Positions 37,740 to 46,678 of a stretch of DNA of 64,000 nt are shown piece by piece. The notes below the pieces were generated by a model. The model searched no databases, had not been told where the DNA came from, and was given only the letters and a program-made list of their open reading frames with translations. The DNA lies in assembly GCF_000332295.1 (NCBI RefSeq), contig NZ_KB235930.1:5049895-5113894 (forward strand), read 5' to 3'. Within the stretch, counting starts at the first letter, position 1. Each line of letters opens with the position of its first letter. The DNA comes from Fortiea contorta PCC 7126 (GTDB lineage Bacteria > Cyanobacteriota > Cyanobacteriia > Cyanobacteriales > Nostocaceae). The translations under genes were made by a program, and so were the position numbers.

Positions 37740-37772
37740 AAAACTCCACCCACAAAAAAGTGGAGTTTTTGG
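37740..37772 (+). terminator. Intrinsic terminator after the DUF924 gene
   Basis: aaaactccac (37740-37749) pairs with gtggagtttt (37760-37769), a 10-bp stem followed by T residues. Confidence 0.85.
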
Positions 37773-37798
37773 GCATAGGCTATACCCTATGCCCCATA

Positions 37799-38032
37799 TT
37801 AAGACATCTGTCCAACCTGAGAATAACTTTGCTCACCTTCCAGCCAGAGGTGAATTAATTCATTTTCATTAAAGTTATATCCTAAAGTCGCAGCCAAGCT
37901 AATAATTTTACTTTTATCCCAATGGTAACTACCAAAGAAACCCTGACGACAACATTTATTATAATATTCCTGATAAATCGCTGGCTCTGATATCAGCAAC
38001 TCATAAAAAGCGTTAACCTGTGTTAACGACAT
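37799..38032 (-). CDS. Nif11-like domain peptide
   Basis: 77 residues beginning SLTQVNAFYELLISEPAIYQ and including ISLAATLGYNFNENELIHLW, the helix pattern of the Nif11/nitrile-hydratase-leader family. Strong aaggag upstream of the ATG. Family members are small proteins of nif regions or leaders of ribosomal peptides. This one has no double-Gly cleavage site, no Cys-rich core after the leader and no modification enzyme nearby, so it looks like a stand-alone member. Two internal Cys are adjacent (KCCRQ). Confidence 0.65.
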   Translation of the reverse strand: MSLTQVNAFYELLISEPAIYQEYYNKCCRQGFFGSYHWDKSKIISLAATLGYNFNENELIHLWLEGEQSYSQVGQMS

Positions 38033-38388
38033 AACGATTTTGCTCCTTAATTATGATTTTTACCTCTACTAAAAACTACATTGCACTAGTAAGTGATTCC
38101 GGCGCGGATGAAATATTCTACCAATTTGCAAAAACTTATTGTAGAGATATGACGCTATTGTTTAGATAAACGAATACGTGGGTAAGGTCACAACAATTTT
38201 GTGCCCCCGTAATATTTTCTACTTCACCAAGATACTGAATTGCTACTCGGTGAGATGAGCCAATATATTTTTGTGAATAAAAATTATGCAAACTTGTATG
38301 ATTATACTAAGTTGCATCAAATAAATTATCTACCAAAAGAAAGATACAAAAGACCCTTGATAATTAACAGACGCAGATGAGCGGACAA
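38033..38388. other. Intergenic region
   Basis: About 355 AT-rich bases between the Nif11-like and Nudix genes. It holds the Nif11-like gene's promoter. Nothing coding was recognised. Confidence 0.4.
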
Positions 38389-38826
38389 CTAGTGCTCCAA
38401 GACATAACTATCTAAACCAGTCTGAATAAACACCTGAAAAACTTGTTTAAGAGGAGCAGTTTTAATCCGCCGGACAGCTTTAGTAATCTCTATCCACCGC
38501 CTTTTTCTTTTACTAGCTTCTGGATAAACTTCACTCACTATTTCCACGGGTAATAAATACATCGAGACTTGATAAATTTTACCCTGCTTGCGATACTCAT
38601 AAATAGCAAATTCTTCAGTACACACCTGCCCAATTACCCCCGCTTCTTCCCATGCTTCCTTTGCTGCTGATGCTGGTGGACTCATTCCATGAGAAATTCC
38701 TCCTTTAGGAATAGCCCAACGCCGGCGATCGCGGGTTGTAATCAACAAGACTTCTACTCTACCATCTTGCACCCGATAAGGAATTACCCCAGATTGCTGA
38801 AATACTTTGCAGATTTTTCGACTCAT
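38389..38826 (-). CDS. Nudix hydrolase
   Basis: 145 residues. The Nudix box is recognisable in WAIPKGGISHGMSPPASAAK followed by EAWEEAGVIG: the REUXEE core is KEAWEE, while the Glu of GX5E is replaced by Ser. Similar boxes occur in diphosphoinositol-phosphate phosphohydrolase-like bacterial proteins, so it may still be active. aggag precedes the ATG. Substrate unknown (nucleoside or inositol diphosphates are possible). Confidence 0.87.
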   Translation of the reverse strand: MSRKICKVFQQSGVIPYRVQDGRVEVLLITTRDRRRWAIPKGGISHGMSPPASAAKEAWEEAGVIGQVCTEEFAIYEYRKQGKIYQVSMYLLPVEIVSEVYPEASKRKRRWIEITKAVRRIKTAPLKQVFQVFIQTGLDSYVLEH

Positions 38827-39054
38827 ACGATTTAGCTCCTGTAGTCTTATTAATTACTCATTACTGACGCCTATTCGTCAGGAAATTGAGACAGGATGTT
38901 GATAAAATAATCTAATCGTAGTTCTAACATAATCCTACCTGCATTTTTTTAAATATACTTGTATGGATAATACATTTTTTAAAAGCTTACATGATTAAAA
39001 AAAGTGGTGATTTCTCAAAAATTGGTGGTAAAACTAAAATTAAAGTTGGCAACA

Positions 39055-39444
39055 ATGATTAAAGACGCACTCGTGACTTTAGCATCGACTAATTTTGAGG
39101 AGTTGATAAATTTTTATACTCAGTTATTGGAGAAAAAACCAACAACTATCATCCCGAATATCTATGCAGAATTTCAGATTTGTGGGTGGCGATTGGGTAT
39201 TTTTCAGCCAAAACAAACCCATGCATCTGAATTTGCCAGTAGTAGCACAAGTAAGATAAGTTTGTGTTTAGAGGTGAGTAATTTAGAAAATGCGATCGCC
39301 CACCTCACAACCCTAGGTTATCCCCCACCCGGTGAAATCTCCCTTGCTGCTCACGGTAGAGAAATTTACGCCTATGATCCGGATGGGAATCGATTAATTC
39401 TACATGAAGCCATCAACAGTGATAGGGTGATGAAGCAGAAATAA
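39055..39444 (+). CDS. VOC (glyoxalase/dioxygenase) superfamily protein
   Basis: 129 residues from ATG 39055; the frame reaches further upstream to 39004 without a convincing start. Single VOC module pattern: LVTLASTNFEELINFYTQLL, FQICGWRLGIF, SLCLEVSNLENAIAHLTTLG, YAYDPDGNRLILHE. The DPDGN motif is typical of the second half. Usually metal-dependent; substrate unknown. 34 bp upstream of rbgA and probably co-transcribed. Confidence 0.83.
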   Translation: MIKDALVTLASTNFEELINFYTQLLEKKPTTIIPNIYAEFQICGWRLGIFQPKQTHASEFASSSTSKISLCLEVSNLENAIAHLTTLGYPPPGEISLAAHGREIYAYDPDGNRLILHEAINSDRVMKQK

Positions 39445-39478
39445 CAAATAACAAATAACCAATAACAAATAACAACCT
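39442..39478. repeat. Short AT-rich tandem repeat (ataacaa units)
   Basis: ataacaaataacaaataacc-type heptamers fill the whole VOC-rbgA spacer and run up to the rbgA start codon. Confidence 0.75.
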
Positions 39479-40366
39479 ATGGCTTTAACTCAAAACTATA
39501 AATTAAACGTTATCCAATGGTATCCCGGTCATATTGCCAAAGCAGAAAAAAACCTCAAAGAACAACTCAAACGGGTAGATGTAGTATTGGAAGTGAGAGA
39601 TGCCCGGATTCCTTTAGCGACACACCATCCCCAAATCGACGAGTGGGTGGGGAATAAGGCGCGAGTGTTGATTTTTAACCGGGTAGATATGATCACACCC
39701 CAAATGCGTGATTTATGGATAGATTGGTCTAAGCGTCAGGGAGAAACCGCTTATTTTACCAACGCTCAACACGGACAAGGTGTCGTTGCTGTGTCCAAAG
39801 CCGCACAAGCAGCTGGGGTAGAACTCAATCAACGTCGCAGCTCACGGGGAATGTTACCCCGTCCAGTCCGCGCCGTGGTAATTGGTTTTCCTAATGTGGG
39901 TAAATCAGCCTTAATTAACCGTCTTTTAGGAAAACGAGTTGTGGAAAGCGCCGCTCGTCCCGGTGTGACTCGTCAACTGCGGTGGGTACGAATTTCTGAA
40001 CAATTGGAGTTACTAGATGCGCCTGGAGTCATTCCTTTAAAATTGGAAGACCAAGGAGCAGCCCTCAAATTAGCTATTTGCGATGATATTGGTGAAGCTG
40101 CTTATGATAATCAACTAGTAGCGGCTGAATTAGTAGATATACTGAATTATCTCCAGCACATAGCCCCGAATTTGCTACCGCAAAAACCGTTAGAGTCCCG
40201 CTATGAACTAGACTCCACACCCCATACAGGAGAAGCATACTTGCACGCGTTAGCAGAGCATCGCTATCAAGGTGATGTTGAGCGAGCTGCAAGGCAACTT
40301 TTAACAGATTATCGCAAAGGTTTCTTCGGTACTATCCCCTTAGAAATCCCACCAGATTATCAATAG
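39479..40366 (+). CDS. rbgA: Ribosome biogenesis GTPase YlqF/RbgA
   Basis: Circularly permuted GTPase needed for late 50S subunit assembly. 295 residues with the order G4 (NRVD), then G1 (GFPNVGKSALINRLLG), G2/G3 (PGVTR, LLDAPGV), the hallmark of permuted YlqF/YawG proteins. N-terminal WYPGHIAKAEKNL is diagnostic. The ATG directly follows an aacaaat-type tandem repeat (39442-39478) with no clear ribosome-binding site. Confidence 0.94.
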   Translation: MALTQNYKLNVIQWYPGHIAKAEKNLKEQLKRVDVVLEVRDARIPLATHHPQIDEWVGNKARVLIFNRVDMITPQMRDLWIDWSKRQGETAYFTNAQHGQGVVAVSKAAQAAGVELNQRRSSRGMLPRPVRAVVIGFPNVGKSALINRLLGKRVVESAARPGVTRQLRWVRISEQLELLDAPGVIPLKLEDQGAALKLAICDDIGEAAYDNQLVAAELVDILNYLQHIAPNLLPQKPLESRYELDSTPHTGEAYLHALAEHRYQGDVERAARQLLTDYRKGFFGTIPLEIPPDYQ

Positions 40367-40373
40367 ACACATC

Positions 40374-40745
40374 TCAAAACTGAGTAACCGTCAAGTTTAC
40401 ACCAGAATCTAGGCGAGGAACTTTTAAATATTCTACAGGCTCGCCATTCTGCGGAGGTCGATAATTCTTGGCGGATTCGCACTGCTCAAAAAAAGCGCCT
40501 GGATTTTTAATCAAATCAAGCGGACTAACTTTTTTGCAGCCTTGCTCGCGTACCACCAAAACCGAGTCCGTGGTCTGTTGTGAACTATCCCAGTTATTAT
40601 TGATTGTGGCCGGTGCAGTCATCAAAATTGCCGCCTGATTACTCGGCTGTGTAGTTGTGGAGGCGTTTTCTTGATTGGCATAAGCACTATGAGGCATAGC
40701 GATCGCACCAATTATAAAACATAACCCTAAAGGAAAGGATTTCAT
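40374..40745 (-). CDS. Exported hypothetical protein
   Basis: 123 residues with a clear signal peptide (LGLCFIIGAIAMPHSAYA, cleavage after YA), a Ser/Thr/Gln-rich middle and one CKK...C pair (VVREQGCKKVSPLDLI, FFEQCESAK) that could form a disulfide. No family recognised. Convergent with rbgA, 7 bp apart. Confidence 0.7.
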   Translation of the reverse strand: MKSFPLGLCFIIGAIAMPHSAYANQENASTTTQPSNQAAILMTAPATINNNWDSSQQTTDSVLVVREQGCKKVSPLDLIKNPGAFFEQCESAKNYRPPQNGEPVEYLKVPRLDSGVNLTVTQF

Positions 40746-41203
40746 ATATTTAATCTCTCAAGCTTCCTAGATTTAATCCTAATCTCATCATGAGAAATAA
40801 GTAAATTGGCGATTAGAAAAAAAACTAGATTACAGAACGTAGATACACCCAAACCCTGACAAGTTTCCAATTACAAATCATAAATAACAAGTGACCAATA
40901 CCGTTCCCCATTAGTTAGCTTTATTTGCACCGCCTTACTTACCAGCCACATTTGCACAACTAAGCATAGTTATAGCAAACTATACGCACTAGAAATGCTA
41001 ATTTCCGCGATCGCACGATAGTATAGCCTAGGCGACTAGCTAATGGGGAGTAGAGAGAATGCCAAATTGAGACTCGAATAGTCTATGGCTTCAGGTTTTC
41101 AATCCAAAATCTGTATTGGTCTAAGTGGTTGAAACAAATTTATGTGTTATTTCCCTAACCCTCGGTCCCTCACCCCTTCCACAACAACTTGATTTTCACA
41201 CTC
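40746..41203. other. Intergenic region
   Basis: About 460 bp of divergent spacer between the exported protein and the cyclase gene. Contains short aaccaat/ataacaa-type repeats and otherwise nothing recognised. Confidence 0.4.
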
Positions 41204-42820
41204 ATGATTGAACTCAAACTACGCCTACAAGAGGGAGAAGCTGAAACCACAATTTCAGTCGATCAAGATGTATTCACGATTGGTCGTTTACCAGAATGTA
41301 ATTTATACCTACCCTTTGGTGGAGTTTCTCGCAACCATGCTAGGCTAGTGAGAAAATCTGTAAATATTTGGACAATTGAAGATTTAGGCAGTAAAAATGG
41401 GACACAAGTTAATGAACGTCTTGTTACCCATCCCCAGGAGTTGCAGCATGGTGATATTATTTGGTTAGGCAACGTTAGCATTTTCGTGCTGTTCTCAACT
41501 TTGAATCCCAACGTGCTCCCAATAGCGACATCAAGTGTGGAAACCGCAGAACAAAGAACGATTCTTCACAACGCCGAACAATTACAACAGCGATGGATCG
41601 AAGCTGATAGTAAAGATGGGAAACTCAGCAATAAAGATAAAACAATTGCTCGCCTGAAGGATTTAGTAGATATTGCCAAAAATCTTTGTGCAGCTACCTC
41701 AATCCAAGAAATTTTTTCACAAGTACAACAAGTAGTTTTTCGTTATCTTAATAGTATTGACCGTTTGGCATTATTAATAGATGTTAATGGAGGCGGTAAT
41801 TTAGAATTAATCAACGCTGCTGCTAGAAACGCTTCCCAACAAGAAAACTTAACCGCTGATGGTAGTTGGATTAGCCGCAGTATTTGTCAGAAAGTATTTG
41901 CAGAAAAAGTTGTTATTCAAACTGCTGACACCCATAAAGATGAACGATTTTCCGGAGAACACAGTATTTTAGTCAAAGGAATTCGCAGCGCCATGGCGGT
42001 TCCCTTATGGGATGAAAATAAAGTCGTAGGCGTTCTCTATGCTGATGCTCATCTTTCTTCTTATCACTGGGCAAAAGAAGGTGAAGAAGAACTCAGCTTT
42101 TTTTCAGCTTTAGCGAATCTTGTTGCTTCTAGTGTGCAACGTTGGTTGTTAGTAGATAGGCTGAAAACAGAAGAAATGATCCGTCACAAACTAGAGCGTT
42201 ATCATTCTCCAGGCGTGGTACAACAGTTAATATCTGTAGGTGGATTACCAGATGGGCGGTTGCTGCCTACAGAAAGCGAAATTAGTATTTTATTTGCCGA
42301 TTTAGTGGGATTTACAGCCATATCTGAACGGTTAACACCAACAGAGATCGCGCAATTATTAAATAATTTTTTTGAAGAAATGCTGCAAGAAGTGTTTGCC
42401 TATGGTGGCACTTTAGATAAATATATTGGTGATTGTATCATGGCCTTTTTTGGTGCTCCCGAACCACAATCAGACCACGCAAATCGCGCCACTTCCGCTG
42501 CTAAGGGTATGCTCACTCGGTTAGAAAAGCTCAATGTTAACGGTTTTTGGCACGAACCCTTACAATTAAGAATTGCTATCAATAGTGGCAAAGCCGTTGT
42601 GGGCGATGTTGGTAGCTCCCAAAGAGTAGAATATACAGCCTTAGGCACCACAATTAATTTAGCGGCGCGGATGGAAGGAGTGTGTCCCCCCGGAGAATGC
42701 ATTATTAGTGAAGCTACTTTTAAAATGCTTTCTGATCCCTCAGACTTCCAGGAAATGGGAGATTACCGTTTTAAAGGAATTAACCGATTAGTGAAAGTTT
42801 ATCAAACGAGGATGCATTAG
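41204..42820 (+). CDS. FHA-GAF class III adenylate cyclase
   Basis: Makes cAMP. 538 residues: FHA domain (~1-100) with FTIGRLPECN and GGVSRNHARL for phosphothreonine binding; GAF domain (~160-310); class III catalytic domain (~355-535). Catalytic features: metal-binding Asp in LFADLVGFT and GDCIMAFFG, adenine-specifying Lys in LDKYIGD with Thr in EYTALGTTINLAARME, and the transition-state residues NLAAR. Lys/Thr favour ATP over GTP. The FHA domain implies input from a Ser/Thr kinase and the GAF domain a small-molecule input. ATG 41204 preferred over TTG 41189. Confidence 0.93.
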   Translation: MIELKLRLQEGEAETTISVDQDVFTIGRLPECNLYLPFGGVSRNHARLVRKSVNIWTIEDLGSKNGTQVNERLVTHPQELQHGDIIWLGNVSIFVLFSTLNPNVLPIATSSVETAEQRTILHNAEQLQQRWIEADSKDGKLSNKDKTIARLKDLVDIAKNLCAATSIQEIFSQVQQVVFRYLNSIDRLALLIDVNGGGNLELINAAARNASQQENLTADGSWISRSICQKVFAEKVVIQTADTHKDERFSGEHSILVKGIRSAMAVPLWDENKVVGVLYADAHLSSYHWAKEGEEELSFFSALANLVASSVQRWLLVDRLKTEEMIRHKLERYHSPGVVQQLISVGGLPDGRLLPTESEISILFADLVGFTAISERLTPTEIAQLLNNFFEEMLQEVFAYGGTLDKYIGDCIMAFFGAPEPQSDHANRATSAAKGMLTRLEKLNVNGFWHEPLQLRIAINSGKAVVGDVGSSQRVEYTALGTTINLAARMEGVCPPGECIISEATFKMLSDPSDFQEMGDYRFKGINRLVKVYQTRMH

Positions 42821-43137
42821 GGGAATGGGTGAGCCACTGCTACCTCAACACCCTCGGACACAATCAAAATTATATAAATATAAATACTTAGTTAATTTGT
42901 ATCTTTTATATCAAAATAAATTGCGAAAAATTAATAAAAAAGAACCAACTCTTTTTTAAAGGACTAGAATTTGGGTGGAGCTGGTGAAATCGAGCTGTGT
43001 CATCCCAATTCTCCAAAATTAGGCAACAGACTCAAATTTGAAAATCATGATGGAATCAGCCTTTTGTAACGATGAATTACGAATTGGTGTCACACGAGGA
43101 AGCTATCTTCAGCTATTTATGAACGGGAGGTCAGGTC
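42821..43137. other. Intergenic region, promoter of the SSADH operon
   Basis: About 317 AT-rich bases. gggagg ends the spacer, 6 bp before the SSADH ATG. No specific operator was assigned. Confidence 0.45.
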
Positions 43138-44505
43138 ATGGCTATCGCCACCATTAATCCCGCAACAGGGGAGACTTTTCAAACTTTTGAGCCGCACGAT
43201 CATTCAGAAATTGCCGCTAAACTGGATTTGGCAGGTCAAGCGTTCGAGCATTACCGCCAAACAAGCTTGGATGAGCGATCGCACTGGCTACAAAAAGCTG
43301 CAGACATTTTAGAACAAGAGAAGGTCGAATTTGCCAAATTGATGACCCTAGAAATGGGTAAACCTTTGAAAGCAGCGATCGCCGAAACAGAAAAATGTGC
43401 CCTCGTCTGTCGCTACTACGCCGAACAAGCCCCAGGTTTTCTAGCTGATGTCCCAGTGAAAACCGATGGTGGTAAAAGTTTTGTTCGTTACCAACCCCTA
43501 GGTGTAATTCTGGCAGTAATGCCATGGAATTTCCCCTTTTGGCAAGTGTTCCGCTTTGTCGCTCCCACACTCATGGCGGGAAACGTCGGCTTACTCAAAC
43601 ATGCTTCTAATGTGCCACAGTGTGCTTTGGCAATCGAAGATATTATTAAACGAGCTGGTTTTCCGCAAGGAGTATTTCAAACTCTCTTAATCGATGCTGC
43701 GAGAGTAGCCAATTTAATGGCCGACGAAAGAGTCAAAGCAGCCACCTTGACGGGAAGCGAACCCGCAGGCGCATCTTTAGCCGTCGCCGCCGGCAAACAA
43801 CTCAAAAAAACCGTTTTAGAATTGGGAGGAAGCGACCCCTTTATCGTGTTAGAAAGTGCTGATTTAGAGACAGCAGTTGTCACAGCAACTACAGCACGAA
43901 TGTTAAACAACGGCCAATCTTGTATAGCAGCGAAACGCTTCATTGTAGCAGAAGCGATCGCTGACAAATTTGAAAAGCTGTTGTTAAATAAATTCCTGGC
44001 GTTGAAAGTTGGCGATCCCATGGAACCAGATACCGACTTAGGCCCATTAGCAACTCCTGATATTCTTCAGGAACTCAACCAACAAGTGCAAGCTGCAGTC
44101 GCCAGCGGCGGTAAAATTCTCACCGGTGGACAGCCTCTGGGCGATCGCCCCGGTAACTTCTACCCACCGACAATCATCACCGACGTTCCCCAAGATAGCC
44201 CGATCGCCCAAGAAGAATTTTTTGGGCCAGTAGCCTTGTTATTTCGGGTTCCAGACATCGACGCCGCCATCAAACTAGCCAATGCTACACCTTTTGGCCT
44301 AGGTGCTAGCGCCTGGACAACCAACGCCCAAGAAAGCGATCGCTTAATCACAGAAATAGAAGCAGGTTCAGTATTTATCAACAGTATGGTGAAATCTGAC
44401 CCCCGCCTACCTTTTGGTGGTATTAAGCGTTCTGGATACGGCAGAGAATTGAGTATCCAAGGTATACATGAATTTGTCAATGTTAAAACTGTGTGGGTCA
44501 AGTAA
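43138..44505 (+). CDS. gabD: Succinate-semialdehyde dehydrogenase
   Basis: Oxidises succinic semialdehyde to succinate with NAD(P). 455 residues of the ALDH superfamily: PWNFPFWQVFRF, general-base Glu in LELGGSDPFIVL, nucleophile Cys in NNGQSCIAAKRF, and EEFFGPVA. The neighbour encodes the 2-oxoglutarate decarboxylase that makes its substrate, so together they replace 2-oxoglutarate dehydrogenase in the cyanobacterial TCA cycle, as shown in Synechococcus PCC 7002. Strong gggagg before the ATG. Confidence 0.93.
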   Translation: MAIATINPATGETFQTFEPHDHSEIAAKLDLAGQAFEHYRQTSLDERSHWLQKAADILEQEKVEFAKLMTLEMGKPLKAAIAETEKCALVCRYYAEQAPGFLADVPVKTDGGKSFVRYQPLGVILAVMPWNFPFWQVFRFVAPTLMAGNVGLLKHASNVPQCALAIEDIIKRAGFPQGVFQTLLIDAARVANLMADERVKAATLTGSEPAGASLAVAAGKQLKKTVLELGGSDPFIVLESADLETAVVTATTARMLNNGQSCIAAKRFIVAEAIADKFEKLLLNKFLALKVGDPMEPDTDLGPLATPDILQELNQQVQAAVASGGKILTGGQPLGDRPGNFYPPTIITDVPQDSPIAQEEFFGPVALLFRVPDIDAAIKLANATPFGLGASAWTTNAQESDRLITEIEAGSVFINSMVKSDPRLPFGGIKRSGYGRELSIQGIHEFVNVKTVWVK

Positions 44506-44507
44506 TT

Positions 44508-44612
44508 AGGAGTTAGAGGTTAGGGGTTAGAGGTTAGGGGTTAGAGGTTAGGTATAGAATTATTCCTATTTCCTAATCCCCAGTCCCTAATCCCCAGCCC
44601 CCAGCCCCAAAT
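44508..44612. repeat. Tandem short repeats in the SSADH-decarboxylase spacer
   Basis: Two arrays: ggttaga/ggttagg units (44508-44552) and ccccagtccctaat-type units (44573-44612), which are roughly complementary in composition. They separate the two genes by 132 bp but need not break the operon. Confidence 0.8.
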
Positions 44613-44637
44613 CCCCAGTCGCTAGCGAGGAAATCAA

Positions 44638-46281
44638 ATGAATACCGCAGAACTGTTAGTACAGTGTTTAGAAAATGAAGGGGTGCAATATGTTTTTGGT
44701 CTTCCTGGCGAAGAAAACCTACATGTTTTAGAAGCACTCAAAAATTCTTCCATTCAATTTATTACCACCAGACATGAACAGGGTGCAGCCTTCATGGCGG
44801 ACGTCTATGGACGCCTAACAGGAAAAGCCGGAGTTTGTCTTTCAACTCTCGGCCCTGGGGCTACAAATTTAATGACAGGGGTAGCAGATGCTAACCTCGA
44901 TGGTGCACCTCTAGTGGCTATTACTGGGCAAGTAGGCACAGATAGAATGCACATCGAATCCCATCAATATTTAGATTTGGTGGCTATGTTCGCCCCTGTA
45001 ACTAAGTGGAATAAACAAATTGTCCGCCCTAGTATTACACCAGAAGTGGTGCGAAAAGCATTCAAGCTCGCACAAACAGAAAAACCCGGTGCAGTTCATA
45101 TCGATTTGCCTGAAAATATTGCTGCCATGCCAGTAGAAGGCAAAGCATTACATAAAGATAACATTCAAAAAACCTATGCTTCCTTTGCTAGTGTGCGGGC
45201 AGCAGCAGCCGCAATTTCTCAAGCAGTTAACCCTTTAATCTTAGTAGGAAATGGCGCCATCCGTGCCCACGCTAGTGATGCCGTCACCCAATTTGCTACA
45301 CAGATGAATATTCCCGTGGCTAACACTTTTATGGGTAAAGGTGTTATCCCCTACACTCATCATCTAGCTTTGTGGTCGGTGGGATTACAACAACGAGATT
45401 TCATCACCTGCGGTTTTGATAACACAGATTTAGTCATTGCTATTGGCTATGATTTAATCGAATTTTCTCCGAAGAAATGGAATCCTGACGGGACAATTCC
45501 CATTCTACATATTGCCGCTGATTCAGCCGAAACAGATAGTAGTTATATTCCTAATGTTGAAGTTGTTGGGGATATTTCTGATTCTCTCAATGAAATCTTA
45601 AAGCTAGCAGATAGACAAGGCAAATCCAATCCCTACGCTATCAGCTTGCGGGGAAATATTCGCGCTGATTACGAAGAACATGCCCATGATGACGGTTTCC
45701 CCATCAAACCACAAAAGTTAATTTATGACTTACGACAAGTGATGGGGCCGGATGATATTGTGATTTCTGATGTTGGTGCCCACAAAATGTGGATTGCTCG
45801 TCATTATCATTGTCATAGCCCCAATACTTGTTTAATTTCTAACGGTTTTGCAGCGATGGGTATTGCTATTCCCGGTGCTTTAGCAGCTAAACTTGTTCAT
45901 CCCCACCGCAAGGTTGTCGCCGCAACTGGTGACGGTGGCTTTATGATGAATTGTCAGGAATTAGAAACAGCTTTGCGCGTGGGTACGCCTTTTGTCACCT
46001 TAATTTTTAATGATGGTGGCTACGGTTTAATTGAGTGGAAACAAGAAAATCATTTTGGCCCTGGGAAATCATCTTTTGTGCATTTTGGCAATCCTGATTT
46101 TGTCAAATTAGCGGAAAGTATGGGTTTAAAAGGTTATCGCGTGGAATCGGCGACGGATTTAATTCCTGTACTCAAAGAAGCCCTCGCGCAAGATGTCCCT
46201 GCAGTGATTGATTGTCCTGTGGATTATCGAGAAAATCGCCGCTTTACACAAAAAGCCGGTGATTTGAATTGCGCTGTGTAA
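44638..46281 (+). CDS. 2-oxoglutarate decarboxylase (acetolactate synthase-like ThDP enzyme)
   Basis: ThDP-dependent decarboxylation of 2-oxoglutarate to succinic semialdehyde. 547 residues with the three ThDP-enzyme domains: FGLPGEENLHVLEAL with the activating Glu, LSTLGPGATNLMTGVADA, and the Mg/ThDP motif GDGGFMMNCQELETALR...NDGGYG. It resembles acetolactate synthase large subunits and would be so labelled by default, but pairing with SSADH identifies the cyanobacterial decarboxylase. Start ATG follows gaggaaa. Ends with an intrinsic terminator. Confidence 0.9.
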   Translation: MNTAELLVQCLENEGVQYVFGLPGEENLHVLEALKNSSIQFITTRHEQGAAFMADVYGRLTGKAGVCLSTLGPGATNLMTGVADANLDGAPLVAITGQVGTDRMHIESHQYLDLVAMFAPVTKWNKQIVRPSITPEVVRKAFKLAQTEKPGAVHIDLPENIAAMPVEGKALHKDNIQKTYASFASVRAAAAAISQAVNPLILVGNGAIRAHASDAVTQFATQMNIPVANTFMGKGVIPYTHHLALWSVGLQQRDFITCGFDNTDLVIAIGYDLIEFSPKKWNPDGTIPILHIAADSAETDSSYIPNVEVVGDISDSLNEILKLADRQGKSNPYAISLRGNIRADYEEHAHDDGFPIKPQKLIYDLRQVMGPDDIVISDVGAHKMWIARHYHCHSPNTCLISNGFAAMGIAIPGALAAKLVHPHRKVVAATGDGGFMMNCQELETALRVGTPFVTLIFNDGGYGLIEWKQENHFGPGKSSFVHFGNPDFVKLAESMGLKGYRVESATDLIPVLKEALAQDVPAVIDCPVDYRENRRFTQKAGDLNCAV

Positions 46282-46322
46282 GATATTTTTCGGCTGATTT
46301 TTTGGCATTAGATTAATTAATT

Positions 46323-46356
46323 AAAAACTCCATCTTTTTGTAGGTGGAGTTTTTTG
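46323..46356 (+). terminator. Intrinsic terminator after the decarboxylase gene
   Basis: aaaaactcca (46323-46332) pairs with tggagttttt (46345-46354) and runs into ttgttttg. Confidence 0.85.
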
Positions 46357-46399
46357 TTTTGTGTTTTGTCAATTCCCCGAAAGGAAACAACAGATAAAT

Positions 46400-46462
46400 T
46401 GGTAGGGGCGTAGCTTGCTTCTCCGTTTCGGAGTACGGTTGTTCGCCCTGCTACGCGGAGGT
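46400..46462. repeat. Composite REP-like palindrome
   Basis: gtaggggcgtagcttgc and gttcgccctgctacgcgg flank an inner hairpin ctccgtttcggag. It looks like the dispersed ggggcgaac palindrome interrupted by a second small hairpin. The rest of the 46282-46678 spacer is AT-rich and otherwise empty. Confidence 0.55.
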
Positions 46463-46678
46463 TTTCTGAGGATATTTGGCGATTTTTAAAATTGCAATAC
46501 AGTTTTCTGCACATATGAATACTGAATCTTGCATCTGAGAGTGCATGAATCTGTAGGACTAATTTTTACAGTTTTTATATTCTGAATATATAAGCATATG
46601 GCTATTTTTTTGAATAGCTGATGAATTTTTAGCTATTCACAATATCAAAAATTATACCAAATTAAAGAGGCTTTCTTT

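Noticed and set aside
44638-46281. Acetolactate synthase (IlvB) annotation
   Set aside because: Neighbouring SSADH and the cyanobacterial pair arrangement favour 2-oxoglutarate decarboxylase; no small subunit gene nearby.
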